Numbered from the stretch's first letter, positions 24,563 to 33,657 are shown. The stretch: DNA of 64,000 nt from Paramicrobacterium agarici (GCF_002563955.1 NZ_PDJE01000001.1:744001-808000); one strand, 5' to 3'. Numbers and translations are program-made. The notes: generated by a model not told the origin, from the sequence alone.

Positions 24563-25252
24563 ATGAGTATGCCCCCACCACAACCACAGCAACCGCCCTA
24601 CCCGGCACCGCAGCCTGCGGAGCAGAAGACCGGAAACGGTCTTGGCGTTGCTGCCCTTGTCGTCGGAATCGTCGCTTTCGTCGGCGCATTCATTCCCTTT
24701 GTCAACTACGCCTCTGGATTTCTCGCCTTCGTCGGCCTTGTGCTCGGCGTCATCGCACTGTTCCTGAAGGGAAAGCGCAAGGGCTCTGCAATTGCCGGCA
24801 CCATCGTCTCAGTCGTCGCGCTGATCCTCTCGATCATCATGGCGCTTGTCTACACGGCTGCATTCGCGAGCGCGGTGAGCGACTCGATCGACAAGACGAT
24901 TGCCGAAGAAGAGGCCAAGGCAAACCAAGAGATCGTTGTTGTCTACGAGGTTACGGGCGCCGCCAAGGATGCCTCCGTGACGTACTCGACGTACAACGAC
25001 GGGTCATCAGGAACGGAGCAGGCGACCGGTACGGCATTGCCTTTCTCGAAGGAAATCACGGTTAAGGCCGGTGGAGACTTCGACTGGTCGAGCTATTCAC
25101 TTATCGCAACAAACGGCATGGAAGACGCAGGCGAGATCAGCTGCTCGATCACCGTTGACGGCGAGGTTGTCTCCGAGCAAACCTCGTCTGGCGAATTCGC
25201 ATCCGTGACCTGCTCCACCTCGTCGTTCGGTGATGAGGAAGAAACTGAGTAG
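24563..25252 (+). CDS. DUF4190-type membrane protein with MmpS-like C-terminal domain
   Basis: A 229-residue protein. A proline/glutamine-rich N-terminus (1-25) precedes two or three helices of the DUF4190 kind (about 28-65 and 78-105; VAALVVGIVAFVG and SAIAGTIVSVVALILSI). An extracellular domain of about 110 residues has VVYEVTGAAKDASVTYST and two cysteines (CSITV, VTCSTS) that could form a disulfide, similar to the MmpS ligand-binding domain. The role is unknown. It is a separate unit, closed by a strong terminator. Confidence 0.8.
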   Translation: MSMPPPQPQQPPYPAPQPAEQKTGNGLGVAALVVGIVAFVGAFIPFVNYASGFLAFVGLVLGVIALFLKGKRKGSAIAGTIVSVVALILSIIMALVYTAAFASAVSDSIDKTIAEEEAKANQEIVVVYEVTGAAKDASVTYSTYNDGSSGTEQATGTALPFSKEITVKAGGDFDWSSYSLIATNGMEDAGEISCSITVDGEVVSEQTSSGEFASVTCSTSSFGDEEETE

Positions 25253-25292
25253 ATCAGTCGTCAATATGAACTTGGTCATCTAGACGCTCTGT

Positions 25293-25325
25293 AGTGGACC
25301 TCCGCAGCATATGCGGAGGCCCACT
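25293..25325 (+). terminator. Intrinsic terminator after the DUF4190 gene
   Basis: A hairpin of AGTGG and CCTCCGCA arms, separated by one mismatch, pairs with TGCGGAGG and CCACT around a 5-base loop and is followed by TTTCTTGTCGTTTT. This is the clearest intrinsic terminator in the window, and it also faces the convergent gntR gene. Confidence 0.85.
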
Positions 25326-25409
25326 TTCTTGTCGTTTTCAGGACGCATTAATGTGGGCACAGTTGCGTGATATCGCGCAATTCCGTGGCCGAGTGATGCG
25401 AAGTTGCGG

Positions 25410-26165
25410 CTAGTTTCGAATGCCCACGTAGAACCGCGTTGCTCCGCTTCGGTGCAACGCTTGATAATACTCGAACCGCCGATCCTCGGCATCCCACGCG
25501 ATAGACTCGATGGCCAGAACTGGTTCTCCCTCGCTGAGTTCTAAGAGCTCGGCCTCTTCTGGCTCTGGTAAGACAGGCTGCAACCACCGATCGGCACCTG
25601 ATACCTCGATCGCGTAGTGCCGGCGAAGGTACTCATACAACGAGCGGTTCTCGAGGTTTGCTTTGACGACGCCAGGGCATAACTCGAGCGGGATTGTGGT
25701 CTGGACTAGCAGCCACGGTGTTTCGTCGACGGTGCGCAGACGTCGAAGTCGCGCTACTGGAGCGCCGAGATCGATGTTGAGGGCGCGAGCCTCGCTCTCG
25801 TTCGCCGCGCCCTCTTCCTGCGAGAGAACGCGCGTCGACGACGAGTGTCCGGCGGCCGTGAGGTCATCCAGTGAGCCGGACGTTGACCCCACAAAGGCAA
25901 GGTCGGGTCGTTTGGGGGAAACAAACGAACCCTTTGCCCGGATCTTATAGATGAGGCCTCGACGAACGAGATCAGCGAGTGCTTCGCGGACAACAGTGCG
26001 AGACACCCCGTACATGTCGATCAACTCGACCTCTGACGGGAGCGCCTGGTCTGGTTGGAGCACCTTGTCGTGAATCGCTGTACGAAGTGCTGTCGCAAGT
26101 TGCTGCCACAAAGGCTCATCGACTTCGCGATTCAAGCGGTATTCGCGTAGCGACGTCATCGTCAT
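25410..26165 (-). CDS. GntR family regulator (HutC/UTRA) of the Lsr-like catabolic island
   Basis: A 251-residue regulator with N-terminal wHTH (about 15-85; LPSEVELIDMYGVSRTVVREALADLVRRGLIYKIRAKGSFV) and a UTRA domain (about 105-245; RLRRLRTVDETPWLLVQTTIPLELCPGVV). It is divergent from the binding protein gene. A near-perfect 16-bp palindrome just downstream of a consensus promoter on the other strand is its likely operator. It should repress the operon until a pathway metabolite, often a phosphorylated one for HutC members, binds. Confidence 0.92.
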   Translation of the reverse strand: MTMTSLREYRLNREVDEPLWQQLATALRTAIHDKVLQPDQALPSEVELIDMYGVSRTVVREALADLVRRGLIYKIRAKGSFVSPKRPDLAFVGSTSGSLDDLTAAGHSSSTRVLSQEEGAANESEARALNIDLGAPVARLRRLRTVDETPWLLVQTTIPLELCPGVVKANLENRSLYEYLRRHYAIEVSGADRWLQPVLPEPEEAELLELSEGEPVLAIESIAWDAEDRRFEYYQALHRSGATRFYVGIRN

Positions 26166-26209
26166 GGCAACCCCCGGTAAAGAACGTAGAAAACAAGATT
26201 ATCGGGCTG

Positions 26210-26238
26210 TTGACAATGGCAAGCTCGACTTCTATATT
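26210..26238 (+). promoter_or_regulatory. Consensus sigma-70-type promoter of the Lsr-like operon
   Basis: TTGACA (26210-26215), a 17-bp spacer and TATATT (26233-26238). The -35 box is perfect and the -10 box differs from consensus at one base. Transcription should start near 26245, directly in front of the palindromic operator, leaving a 5' leader of about 185 nt. Confidence 0.75.
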
Positions 26239-26251
26239 CTAGTCATAACAA

Positions 26252-26267
26252 ACTTGTCATGATAAGT
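26252..26267. promoter_or_regulatory. GntR/HutC operator candidate
   Basis: ACTTGTCATGATAAGT is symmetric at 14 of 16 positions and resembles HutC-type sites (CTTGT...ACAAG). It starts about 7 bp after the predicted transcription start, a position where a bound repressor would block RNA polymerase. Confidence 0.65.
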
Positions 26268-26361
26268 TGGGCATTACCAATTCCCACGTTTGTGTCACGT
26301 CGCTACAGCGATAGACAACCTCATGACAGCCGAAGAGCAGACCGCAAAGCCGCGAGTTCTT

Positions 26362-26387
26362 CGGTGCACACAGCACCGCCGGTTTTT
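26362..26387 (+). promoter_or_regulatory. Terminator-like hairpin inside the 5' leader (possible attenuator)
   Basis: CGGTGC (26362-26367) and GCACCG (26373-26378) form a 6-bp stem with loop ACACA; four bases later comes a TTTTT run (26383-26387). It lies in the long leader, 43 bp before the binding protein start codon. It could stop transcription early, but no alternative antiterminator pairing is obvious by eye. Confidence 0.4.
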
Positions 26388-26429
26388 CAGGCATCTGGCC
26401 TGTATCGGCGCGATCAATTGGAGAAAACA

Positions 26430-27506
26430 ATGTCGTTTCGATCTGCGTGGCGCTCGGGCGCTGCGGTACTTGCACTTTCTGCACTTGCGCTCATGGGCTG
26501 TTCGAGCGCAGGAGGCAACGCGGCCGAAGAGGGGGAGGACCCCAAGGACGTTTCTATTGCGCTCAGCAACGGATTCGTCAACGGCTGGCGGCTCACGCTC
26601 ATCAACAAGTTCGAAGCGGAAGCCGAGAAGCTCAAAGAGCAGGGCATCATCAGCGAGTACTCATCTGTCAATGCACCAGGAGAGAACAGTGCGACGGAGC
26701 AGGCTTCCCAGATTCGCAGCCTTGTGCTGCAAGACCCGGACGTGCTGGTTGTGATACCAGCCTCGTCAACGGCCTTGGTGCCGGCGGTTGAGGAAGCGTG
26801 CGACGCCGGAATCACCGTGGTGGTGCTTGACGCCGACATGGACGCTCCGTGCGCGACGATCGTGCGTAATGACTACGCGATGTGGGGCGAGAAGTCTCTG
26901 CTTCCTGCACTCGAAGCCATAGACGGCGAGGGCAGCATTGTGCTCAATCGAGGCGTCATTGGTTCGCAGCCCGAAGAGGAAATGTATGCGCGCCAGAAGG
27001 AGATCCTTGAAGACTACCCGGATGTCACGGTAGAGGCAGAGATCAATGGCTTTTGTGACAGCAGCACAACCCAGAAGGAGATCATCGGCGTTCTTGGCTC
27101 TTTGCCTGAGATTGATGCCGTTCCCGGATGCATCGGCGGCATGGGTATCGCGCAATCTTTCGCGTCCGCGAATCGGGACGTTCCTGTTGTCGTCTTCGGC
27201 ACAGATGGGAAAGCCCTCTCATATTGGCAGGAGCAGGGGATCGAAAATGGATCGTTCGCCACGTTGACCGACCCGGGTCAGGGAGTCGCTGCCATTTACG
27301 TCGCGCTCGCCATTCTGTCGGGTGAGGAGGTCCCGCACGAGATCATCCTTCCGCTGCTTGAGATCAGCCAGGATGAGCTCGACTTCTGGGTCGAGAACCT
27401 TGGGGCCGACGAATTCGCAGCGTACCCATGGGACAAGGAGAGCGTGGCCGCGGCAATTGAAGCCATCAAGGCCGAGGAAGAAGTGGTCGCTCCGAGCATC
27501 GAGTAG
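26430..27506 (+). CDS. Substrate-binding lipoprotein of the Lsr-like importer
   Basis: A 358-residue sugar-type binding protein. The signal peptide ends in lipobox ALMGC, and the mature part shows DVSIALSNGFVNGWRLTLINKFE, SQIRSLVLQDPDVLVVIPASS and VFGTDGKALSYWQEQGI, typical of the Peripla_BP_4 class. GGAG lies 8 bp before the ATG. The first gene of the island, it decides which molecule enters. Similarity to LsrB/RbsB is at fold level only, so the ligand is unknown; the downstream enzymes point to a polyol or sugar. Confidence 0.9.
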   Translation: MSFRSAWRSGAAVLALSALALMGCSSAGGNAAEEGEDPKDVSIALSNGFVNGWRLTLINKFEAEAEKLKEQGIISEYSSVNAPGENSATEQASQIRSLVLQDPDVLVVIPASSTALVPAVEEACDAGITVVVLDADMDAPCATIVRNDYAMWGEKSLLPALEAIDGEGSIVLNRGVIGSQPEEEMYARQKEILEDYPDVTVEAEINGFCDSSTTQKEIIGVLGSLPEIDAVPGCIGGMGIAQSFASANRDVPVVVFGTDGKALSYWQEQGIENGSFATLTDPGQGVAAIYVALAILSGEEVPHEIILPLLEISQDELDFWVENLGADEFAAYPWDKESVAAAIEAIKAEEEVVAPSIE

Positions 27507-27566
27507 TGCCACTCACCTGTGACCGACGATCCTGCTATCCACCACGCCAGAAACAGGAACCGAGAC

Positions 27567-29078
27567 ATGACAATGAATGCTGCAGCGACCGAACGAGAAG
27601 ATAAAGCGTCGTCCGATCAGTCGATCATCGTGGCGTCCGGCATCGAGAAGTCGTACGGAAACACTCGTGCGCTTTCCGGGGCAAGTCTTGAAATAGCACC
27701 TGGAGAGATAGTTGGGCTCGTCGGTCACAACGGCGCTGGAAAGAGCACGATGACCCGCATGCTCGCCGGGCGTGAGCAACCGGACACGGGGCGGATCTCA
27801 TTTGCTGGGCAGGACAGCAAAGTCTCGTGGGACTCCTCGGAAGCCGAACGTTCCGGCGTGCGAATGATCTATCAGGAACTCGCACTCTGCCCCGATCTCA
27901 GCGCTTTTGAGAATGCGTACCTTTCAGACCCACGGAAGACTTCTCTGTTCTCATGGCGGCGCGCTATGGAGAAGAGGCTTCAACATACATTGGACACGGT
28001 GTTTCCAGAACACGGAATCACTGTGCTGAGGCGGGCCGACGCCCTCTCAATGGCACAACGCCAAATGGTCGAGATTGCGCGAGCGCTATGCACGGACAAC
28101 CTCAGGCTGTTGATTCTCGACGAGCCGACTGAGTCGTTGGATTCAGACTCCGCGGCCCAGCTCTACGAATACCTCCACTCGCTAACCGACAAAGGCGTGG
28201 GCGCGCTCTTGATCTCCCACCGGATGCAGGAAGTGATCACGCACAGCGATCGCGTTGTCGTGATGAAAGACGGAGCAGTGGCGGGGACGGCGACTACCGA
28301 CAGCGTCACAGAAGACGAGCTGCTAGTGATGATGGGAGGAAGTGTTCGCGCCGATACGGGAACCTTGAACCGCGTCGCGTCTACCGGCGGGGATGCGTCC
28401 GACGACGGCACTGTCGTATCGATCACGCACGGTGCTGGTGCCGGCATGAAGGTCAGAACAGGCGAGATCGTCGGCCTCGCTGGGCTTGCCGGTCAGGGCC
28501 AAGAGCTGGTTCTCCGCAGGCTCTGGGATGCCGGCCTTCTGCGACGAGGTGTGACCGTGCCTAAGGCGCGAGCATACGTACCGGGAGATCGGCAGACATC
28601 AGGAATTCTTCCTCTCTGGAATGTTGCAGAGAACCTTACAATCGCGGCCTCCAAGGTAATCACGCGGTTCGGCATCGTCAACGCGCGTCGCAAGCGAGAG
28701 CTCGCGGAGCACTGGGTAGAGATCCTGCGTGTCCGTGGAGGTGCGCACGCCCCGATTACGTCTTTGAGCGGAGGAAATCAACAGAAGGTACTGATCGCGA
28801 GGGCATTCGCGAGCGAGAGTGAGCTTGTACTTCTCGACGACCCATTTCGAGGTGTCGATGTATCGACGAAGAACGAGCTCTACGCGCTGATGAAAGCGGA
28901 GGCAGCTCGTGGACGAAGCATCGTTTGGTACTCGACGGACAACGCGGAAATGGTTCAGTGCGACCACGTCTATGTGTTCCGCGCCGGGAAGATCGTCTCT
29001 GCACTCGATGCTGACGAGATCTCTGAGGAAAGAATCATTGCCGATTCATTTGACGACAGTTCAGGACACAGCTCATGA
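27567..29078 (+). CDS. Sugar ABC transporter ATP-binding protein (LsrA/RbsA-like)
   Basis: A 503-residue double ATPase. First NBD: Walker A GHNGAGKST, signature region LSMAQRQMVEIARAL, Walker B LLILDEPTESLD. Second NBD: degenerate GLAGQGQELVLRRL in place of Walker A, signature LSGGNQQKVLIARAF, and LVLLDDPFRGVD where the usual DEP is DDP. The Glu-to-Asp change in the second half suggests that it hydrolyses ATP weakly or not at all, as in other asymmetric pairs. An alternative GTG start lies 48 bp upstream. It overlaps the next gene by 4 bp. Confidence 0.9.
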   Translation: MTMNAAATEREDKASSDQSIIVASGIEKSYGNTRALSGASLEIAPGEIVGLVGHNGAGKSTMTRMLAGREQPDTGRISFAGQDSKVSWDSSEAERSGVRMIYQELALCPDLSAFENAYLSDPRKTSLFSWRRAMEKRLQHTLDTVFPEHGITVLRRADALSMAQRQMVEIARALCTDNLRLLILDEPTESLDSDSAAQLYEYLHSLTDKGVGALLISHRMQEVITHSDRVVVMKDGAVAGTATTDSVTEDELLVMMGGSVRADTGTLNRVASTGGDASDDGTVVSITHGAGAGMKVRTGEIVGLAGLAGQGQELVLRRLWDAGLLRRGVTVPKARAYVPGDRQTSGILPLWNVAENLTIAASKVITRFGIVNARRKRELAEHWVEILRVRGGAHAPITSLSGGNQQKVLIARAFASESELVLLDDPFRGVDVSTKNELYALMKAEAARGRSIVWYSTDNAEMVQCDHVYVFRAGKIVSALDADEISEERIIADSFDDSSGHSS

Positions 29079-30052
29079 CTGACACACTTTCATCCAGATC
29101 GACGCCTCTCGGACGCAGGGCACGCGTTTCCCTGTCACACGGTTCACCTGCAATGCTCGCTCTCGTAGCGCTCGTCGTGATCTTCACTTTGGCTGTCGTG
29201 AACCAGCCAGCGATTCTGAGCGTGAACGGTCTCACGCTCATGCTCATGTCGGCCGTCCCGCTTGTGTTTGCAACGCAGGCGCAAATGCTCATCATGTCGA
29301 TCGGTGATATCGATCTGGGAGTCGGAAACCTCGTTGGGCTCGTAACGGCAATTGCAGCGACCGTGCTGACCTCATCGCCGTTGGTAGGCGTACTTATGCT
29401 CGTCGGAATCGTATTCGCCTATGCCCTTACCGGCTTCCTCATTCAGAAGCGCGGTGTTCCCTCGATCATCGTCACGCTCGGGCTCTCGTTCGTTTGGTTT
29501 GGTATCGGCCTTCAGCTCATGCCGACACCCGGTGGACAGACGCCGGAGTGGCTCACAGCAATCGGTCGCTGGAGACCGGACTGGTTCCCTGCACCGCTTG
29601 TCTACGTTGCAATCGCATGCGCCGTCGGTTGGTACATCGCTCGATATAGCCGATTCGGCGCTCGAATGCGCGCCCTTGGGAGTAGCCCGGACACCCTGAA
29701 GAAGCTCGGGTGGTCGCTGACGTCGACTCGGGTTGCGACATACACGCTCGCGTCTCTTCTCATCATTATTTCGGGCCTGCTGCTTGCCTCGCAGACCCGA
29801 TCTGGCGACATCAATTCGGCAGGTAGTTACACGCTCATGACGATCGCTGCGGTGATTCTGGGGGGCGGCACATTCGCTGGTGGCAGAGCTCTCCCTCTGG
29901 GAGCGTCACTCGGCGCCGTAACTCTCGGGCTCATCACGGTTCTGCTCAGCGTTATCAACCTCCCGTCCAGCATTCAATCGGCGGCGCAGGGCGCCATCGT
30001 ACTCGCCGTACTCGCTGGTCGCGTCATTACGGAACGGTTCACTCGCTCATGA
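29075..30052 (+). CDS. Sugar ABC transporter permease 1 (LsrC-like)
   Basis: A 325-residue membrane protein with 8-10 helices, including SIGDIDLGVGNLVGLVTA and FLIQKRGVPSIIVTLGLSFVWFG of the BPD_transp_2 family. The ATGA overlaps on both sides (with the ATPase and with the second permease) show tight coupling. Together with permease 2 it makes a heteromeric channel, as in LsrCD, unlike the single-permease system at 23.4 kb. Confidence 0.9.
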   Translation: MTDTLSSRSTPLGRRARVSLSHGSPAMLALVALVVIFTLAVVNQPAILSVNGLTLMLMSAVPLVFATQAQMLIMSIGDIDLGVGNLVGLVTAIAATVLTSSPLVGVLMLVGIVFAYALTGFLIQKRGVPSIIVTLGLSFVWFGIGLQLMPTPGGQTPEWLTAIGRWRPDWFPAPLVYVAIACAVGWYIARYSRFGARMRALGSSPDTLKKLGWSLTSTRVATYTLASLLIIISGLLLASQTRSGDINSAGSYTLMTIAAVILGGGTFAGGRALPLGASLGAVTLGLITVLLSVINLPSSIQSAAQGAIVLAVLAGRVITERFTRS

Positions 30053-31074
30053 CGACATCACTTCAGTCCCAGGATCTTCAACCTCAATCGCGCGCGGGCC
30101 GCTTGACGTGGCCCGCATGGGGATGGTCGCTCGTCGGTGTGATTCTTGTATGGGCGAGCATTGTTGCAGTGACGTCGGGCTCGGTCATGCAGCCGCTATT
30201 CCAAGCGTTGACCCTCGCTCCATACTTGGCTCTTGTCGCAGTCGGTCAAATGATGGTCATCACCCTCGGGCCGGGCAACATCGATGTTTCTGTCGGCACG
30301 ATTGTCACTGTCTCCGCGTATGTCAGCGTCTCGATCGGAACCGAGTTCGGCGCAATTGCGGGTATCGCCGCTGGTGTGGTGGCAGGCGTTGCGGCCTCTA
30401 TTATCAGCGTTTTCGCGATTCTCGCTCTTCGGGTTCCACCGATTATCGCCACTCTTGCCACAAGCCTGGTTCTCACATCGGTCATCCTGGTTCTTGCCGA
30501 AGCGAATCGTGGCGGCGCGGATATGGCGCTGAGGGCCTTTGTCAACTGGCGACTCTTCGGTGTATCAGGTATCGCACTCGTGGTGCTGTCGATCACAGTC
30601 GTCGTGGCGTTCGGACTGCGTAAAACTTCACTCGGGCTGTCAGTTATTGCCATCGGACAAAGCGCGAAGGCAGCGGAGAAGGCCGGGATCAAGGTGCGTA
30701 CCGTAACAGGGGCGACCTACATCTTGAGTGGCGCGTTTGCTGGACTCGCTGGTGCCATTCTCTCGGCCCTGATCTCGCCCAGCACGGTGCTCGGAACCTC
30801 GTACATGCTCGATTCGATCGCCGTCGTTGTCATCGGTGGCACTCTGATCGCCGGGGGACGTCCCGTTGTGACCGGTGTTTGGACCGGCGCCATGTTCTTC
30901 GCGATGCTATCGAGCCTTCTCAACCTCATCGGCTGGAGTGTTGGAGCGCAGAACATCCTCAAAGGTCTGCTCGTCGTCCTTGTCGTGGTCATTTCGAGCG
31001 CGGCATCTGGGACCGGAAAATCGTCGCTTCGAGCACTCCGCAAGAATCTCACCTTCAATCGCAATAACAACTAG
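30049..31074 (+). CDS. Sugar ABC transporter permease 2 (LsrD-like)
   Basis: A 341-residue permease of the same family: ITLGPGNIDVSVGTIVTVSAYVS, LRVPPIIATLATSLVLTSVI and GQSAKAAEKAGIKVRTV are visible. It overlaps permease 1 by 4 bp and is followed after 9 bp by lsrF with GGAG between them. It forms the second half of the channel. Confidence 0.9.
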   Translation: MTTSLQSQDLQPQSRAGRLTWPAWGWSLVGVILVWASIVAVTSGSVMQPLFQALTLAPYLALVAVGQMMVITLGPGNIDVSVGTIVTVSAYVSVSIGTEFGAIAGIAAGVVAGVAASIISVFAILALRVPPIIATLATSLVLTSVILVLAEANRGGADMALRAFVNWRLFGVSGIALVVLSITVVVAFGLRKTSLGLSVIAIGQSAKAAEKAGIKVRTVTGATYILSGAFAGLAGAILSALISPSTVLGTSYMLDSIAVVVIGGTLIAGGRPVVTGVWTGAMFFAMLSSLLNLIGWSVGAQNILKGLLVVLVVVISSAASGTGKSSLRALRKNLTFNRNNN

Positions 31075-31083
31075 GAGACGTAC

Positions 31084-31956
31084 ATGGCTGACCTCGATGA
31101 CCTTCGCGAAGGAACAGACTTCAGCGGCGTAAGCGCCAGCTCCGGATCGTTCCCTCTCAAGGGGCTTTCCGGACAAGACTGGGGAATGCGCAGCAGGTTC
31201 TCACGCATTTTCGACCCCGAAGACGGCAGGACGGTAATGCTTGCCTTCGACCACGGATACTTTCAGGGACCGACCTCTGGTCTCGAGCGCCTCGATCGCT
31301 CGATCGTCCCGCTCGCTCCACAGGCTGATGCGCTGATGTGCACACGCGGTGCCCTTCGTACGACGATTCCCGCCACCAGCGGAAAGGGGATTGTTTTGCG
31401 CGCGAGCGGCGGCCCCTCCGTGCTGAAAGAACTCTCAGACGAAGAGATCACCGTAAACATCGACGACGCGGTGAGGCTCGACGCTGCAGCCATGGCCATT
31501 CAGGTGTTCATCGGTGGTGAGCACGAGACAAAGTCAATCAAGAACATGTCGACGCTCGTTGATCAAGGGCAAGCAGCGGGAATCCCAGTTCTTGGAGTGA
31601 CTGCCGTCGGCAAGGAGATGGTGCGCGACGCTCGCTACTTCCGTCTTGCCACACGCATCCCGGCGGAGCTGGGCGCCCATTTCATCAAGACGTATTACGT
31701 TGAGAAAGATTTCGAGACCGTCACCTCGGCATGCCCGGTTCCGATCATTGTTGCCGGCGGCAAGAAGGTTCCTGAACTCGATGCGCTCACGATGGCATAC
31801 CGTGCCATCGATGAAGGAGCAGCGGGAGTCGACATGGGGCGGAATGTCTTCCAATCAGAGAACCCGGCAGCGATGCTCAGTGCGGTGCGCGCCGTGGTCC
31901 ATGATGGCGCGACGCCCGCAGATGCGTACGCGCTGTATCAAGAACTCTCCAGCTGA
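31084..31956 (+). CDS. lsrF: LsrF-type class I aldolase/thiolase
   Basis: A 290-residue TIM-barrel protein closely resembling E. coli LsrF along its whole length: the start [34 protein letters not shown] (54-71 region), [11 protein letters not shown] with Lys202 corresponding to the catalytic Lys203 of LsrF, and [14 protein letters not shown] near the end. LsrF transfers the acetyl group of a phosphorylated diketone from autoinducer-2 to CoA, giving acetyl-CoA and DHAP. Here there is no lsrK, lsrR or lsrG nearby; instead it is joined to polyol-type enzymes, so the substrate probably differs. A perfect hairpin follows the stop codon. Confidence 0.88.
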   Translation: MADLDDLREGTDFSGVSASSGSFPLKGLSGQDWGMRSRFSRIFDPEDGRTVMLAFDHGYFQGPTSGLERLDRSIVPLAPQADALMCTRGALRTTIPATSGKGIVLRASGGPSVLKELSDEEITVNIDDAVRLDAAAMAIQVFIGGEHETKSIKNMSTLVDQGQAAGIPVLGVTAVGKEMVRDARYFRLATRIPAELGAHFIKTYYVEKDFETVTSACPVPIIVAGGKKVPELDALTMAYRAIDEGAAGVDMGRNVFQSENPAAMLSAVRAVVHDGATPADAYALYQELSS

Positions 31957-31960
31957 TGTT

Positions 31961-31988
31961 GGTTGCGGGGCCGACAAGCCCCGCAACC
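31961..31988 (+). terminator. Perfect 11-bp hairpin between lsrF and the flavoprotein gene
   Basis: GGTTGCGGGGC (31961-31971) and GCCCCGCAACC (31978-31988) pair perfectly around CGACAA, 4 bp after the lsrF stop, and are followed by GTTCTTTGTT. It would divide the operon into a transport/lsrF part and a catabolic part with lower expression. Confidence 0.7.
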
Positions 31989-32007
31989 GTTCTTTGTTAG
32001 GACTCTC

Positions 32008-33648
32008 ATGTCAAATTTGTCGACCTATCAGGCCGACGTCGGGCCCGTAGACGTGGCGATTATCGGTGCGGGCATCAACGGTCTTGCGATCGCACGTGAG
32101 GCAGCGGCGATCGGCCTGTCTGTAGCACTACTGGATCGGGCAGACATCGGGTCCGCGACGTCAGCCATTTCAACGCGCCTCATCCATGGCGGCCTCAAGT
32201 ATCTCGAGAGGTTCGAGCTCAATCTGGTGCACGAATCTATTCGAGAGCGCAAACTTCTGCTTCGCGAGGCGCCGCACCTTGTGAAGCCCTACTCGATGTT
32301 GATCCCGTTCTCGAAAAAGCAATCGAGGCCCGGGTGGATGCTGGCGTGCGGCCTTATGCTTCACGACGTCCTGGCTGCCGGGAAGAAGCTCCCCTTCAAC
32401 AGCATCCTTCTGAAATCACGGTTGAAGCGGGAGTGGCCGACCCTTGCCGCAGCGGGGCTTTCCTGGGGAGGGCTCTTCCAAGACGCCCACGTTCCCCTGA
32501 CCGAGAGGCTCAACATCGAGCTGGCACGCGACGCAGCTGCTCACGGCGCTATCATTCTCACGCACGCTCCCGTTGTCGGCTTGGTGCGTTCTGGTGGCAA
32601 TATCACTGGTGTTCGGTATCGAGATCGGATCACCGCGAACGAGAAGAGTGTCGCCGCTCGGCTGGTTGTGAATGCAGCTGGTCCATGGGTTGATTCTGTG
32701 CTCGATCTCGCAGGTGAACACGAGCGAAAGATCGGTCCAACTAAGGGCAGCCATCTCGTCATCGACACGTTTCCGGGGGCGCCGAAGACGTGCATCTTCT
32801 TCGAGTCGCCCGTGGACTCACGACCGATGTTTGTGTTGCCCTGGCAAGGACGGTACATGATCGGCACGACGGACTTGCCATACAGCGGCGATATCGATCA
32901 TGTCGCAATTGACGATGACGAGATCGACTACCTGCTCGGCGCGGTGAACGACCTCATCCCGACCGCAAGGCTCACTCCCGAAGACGTTCTGTGGTCATAT
33001 TCCGGAGTGCGCCCACTGCCATACGTCGGTGACCTCGACGATCCCGCAAAAGTGACGCGCGACCATCAGATTATCGAGCACGCGGGGAACGAGACAGGTC
33101 TTTACTCGATCGTTGGTGGAAAGCTTACGACGCATCGCGCGCTGGGGGAGCAAGTCGCGCGGAAGCTCGCGCGCAGGCTGGGCCGCTCGAAGCGGCCATC
33201 GCCGACTCGTATGATGCGGTTTCCAGGAGCGCCCGACGGACCGTGGGAGTCCTATCGTACGGAATTCATCCAGTCGTCGAAGCTTTCCGCTAACGTCGCC
33301 GCACGGCTCGTCGACACGTACGGAACAGCAGCGTCGACGATAGAGCGTTTGGCGACGGACGTCCCCGAGCTTGCCGAAATCGTCGACGACGAGACCAGTG
33401 CCATCGCTGCTGAGATCATCTACGCCGTGCGCTGCGAAGGCGCCGTCACCCTCGAGGACATTCTCCTAAGACGCACGACGATCGCGCTGAACCGGGATGT
33501 CGGACTGAACGCGGCATCGAAAGCCGCAGACGTACTTGTTGCCGAGGGCGAGTGGACCCCTGACTACGCTCAAGAGCAGCGAGCCGCGTACGTCGCATCG
33601 ATGGCGCGCTTCCGGCCCCGGCCACTCCAGAATCAGATTCGCGAATAA
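32008..33648 (+). CDS. GlpD/EryB-like FAD-dependent polyol-phosphate dehydrogenase
   Basis: A 546-residue flavoprotein of the glycerol-3-phosphate dehydrogenase family. FAD-binding VAIIGAGINGLAIAREAA (16-33) and the family signature STRLIHGGLKYLERFE (about 55-70) are clear, with GTTDLPYSGD and YSIVGGKLTTHR further on and the DAO C-terminal domain after about 400. Family members oxidise sn-glycerol 3-phosphate or, as EryB, erythritol phosphate. Next to an FGGY kinase, oxidation of a phosphorylated polyol to a ketose phosphate is the likely reaction, with electrons passing to quinones. Confidence 0.88.
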   Translation: MSNLSTYQADVGPVDVAIIGAGINGLAIAREAAAIGLSVALLDRADIGSATSAISTRLIHGGLKYLERFELNLVHESIRERKLLLREAPHLVKPYSMLIPFSKKQSRPGWMLACGLMLHDVLAAGKKLPFNSILLKSRLKREWPTLAAAGLSWGGLFQDAHVPLTERLNIELARDAAAHGAIILTHAPVVGLVRSGGNITGVRYRDRITANEKSVAARLVVNAAGPWVDSVLDLAGEHERKIGPTKGSHLVIDTFPGAPKTCIFFESPVDSRPMFVLPWQGRYMIGTTDLPYSGDIDHVAIDDDEIDYLLGAVNDLIPTARLTPEDVLWSYSGVRPLPYVGDLDDPAKVTRDHQIIEHAGNETGLYSIVGGKLTTHRALGEQVARKLARRLGRSKRPSPTRMMRFPGAPDGPWESYRTEFIQSSKLSANVAARLVDTYGTAASTIERLATDVPELAEIVDDETSAIAAEIIYAVRCEGAVTLEDILLRRTTIALNRDVGLNAASKAADVLVAEGEWTPDYAQEQRAAYVASMARFRPRPLQNQIRE

Positions 33649-33657
33649 GGGAATGCA

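Noticed and set aside
26246..26429. Known riboswitch in the long leader of the Lsr-like operon
   Set aside because: No motif of the TPP, cobalamin, SAM, glycine or other common classes could be recognised; only a terminator-like stem is visible.
26430..31956. Calling the Lsr-like genes an autoinducer-2 quorum-sensing uptake system
   Set aside because: LsrF is clear, but lsrK, lsrG and lsrR equivalents are absent; the kinase is EryA/XylB-like, and the operon continues into a flavoprotein and an aldolase-SDR fusion, which fits carbohydrate catabolism better.
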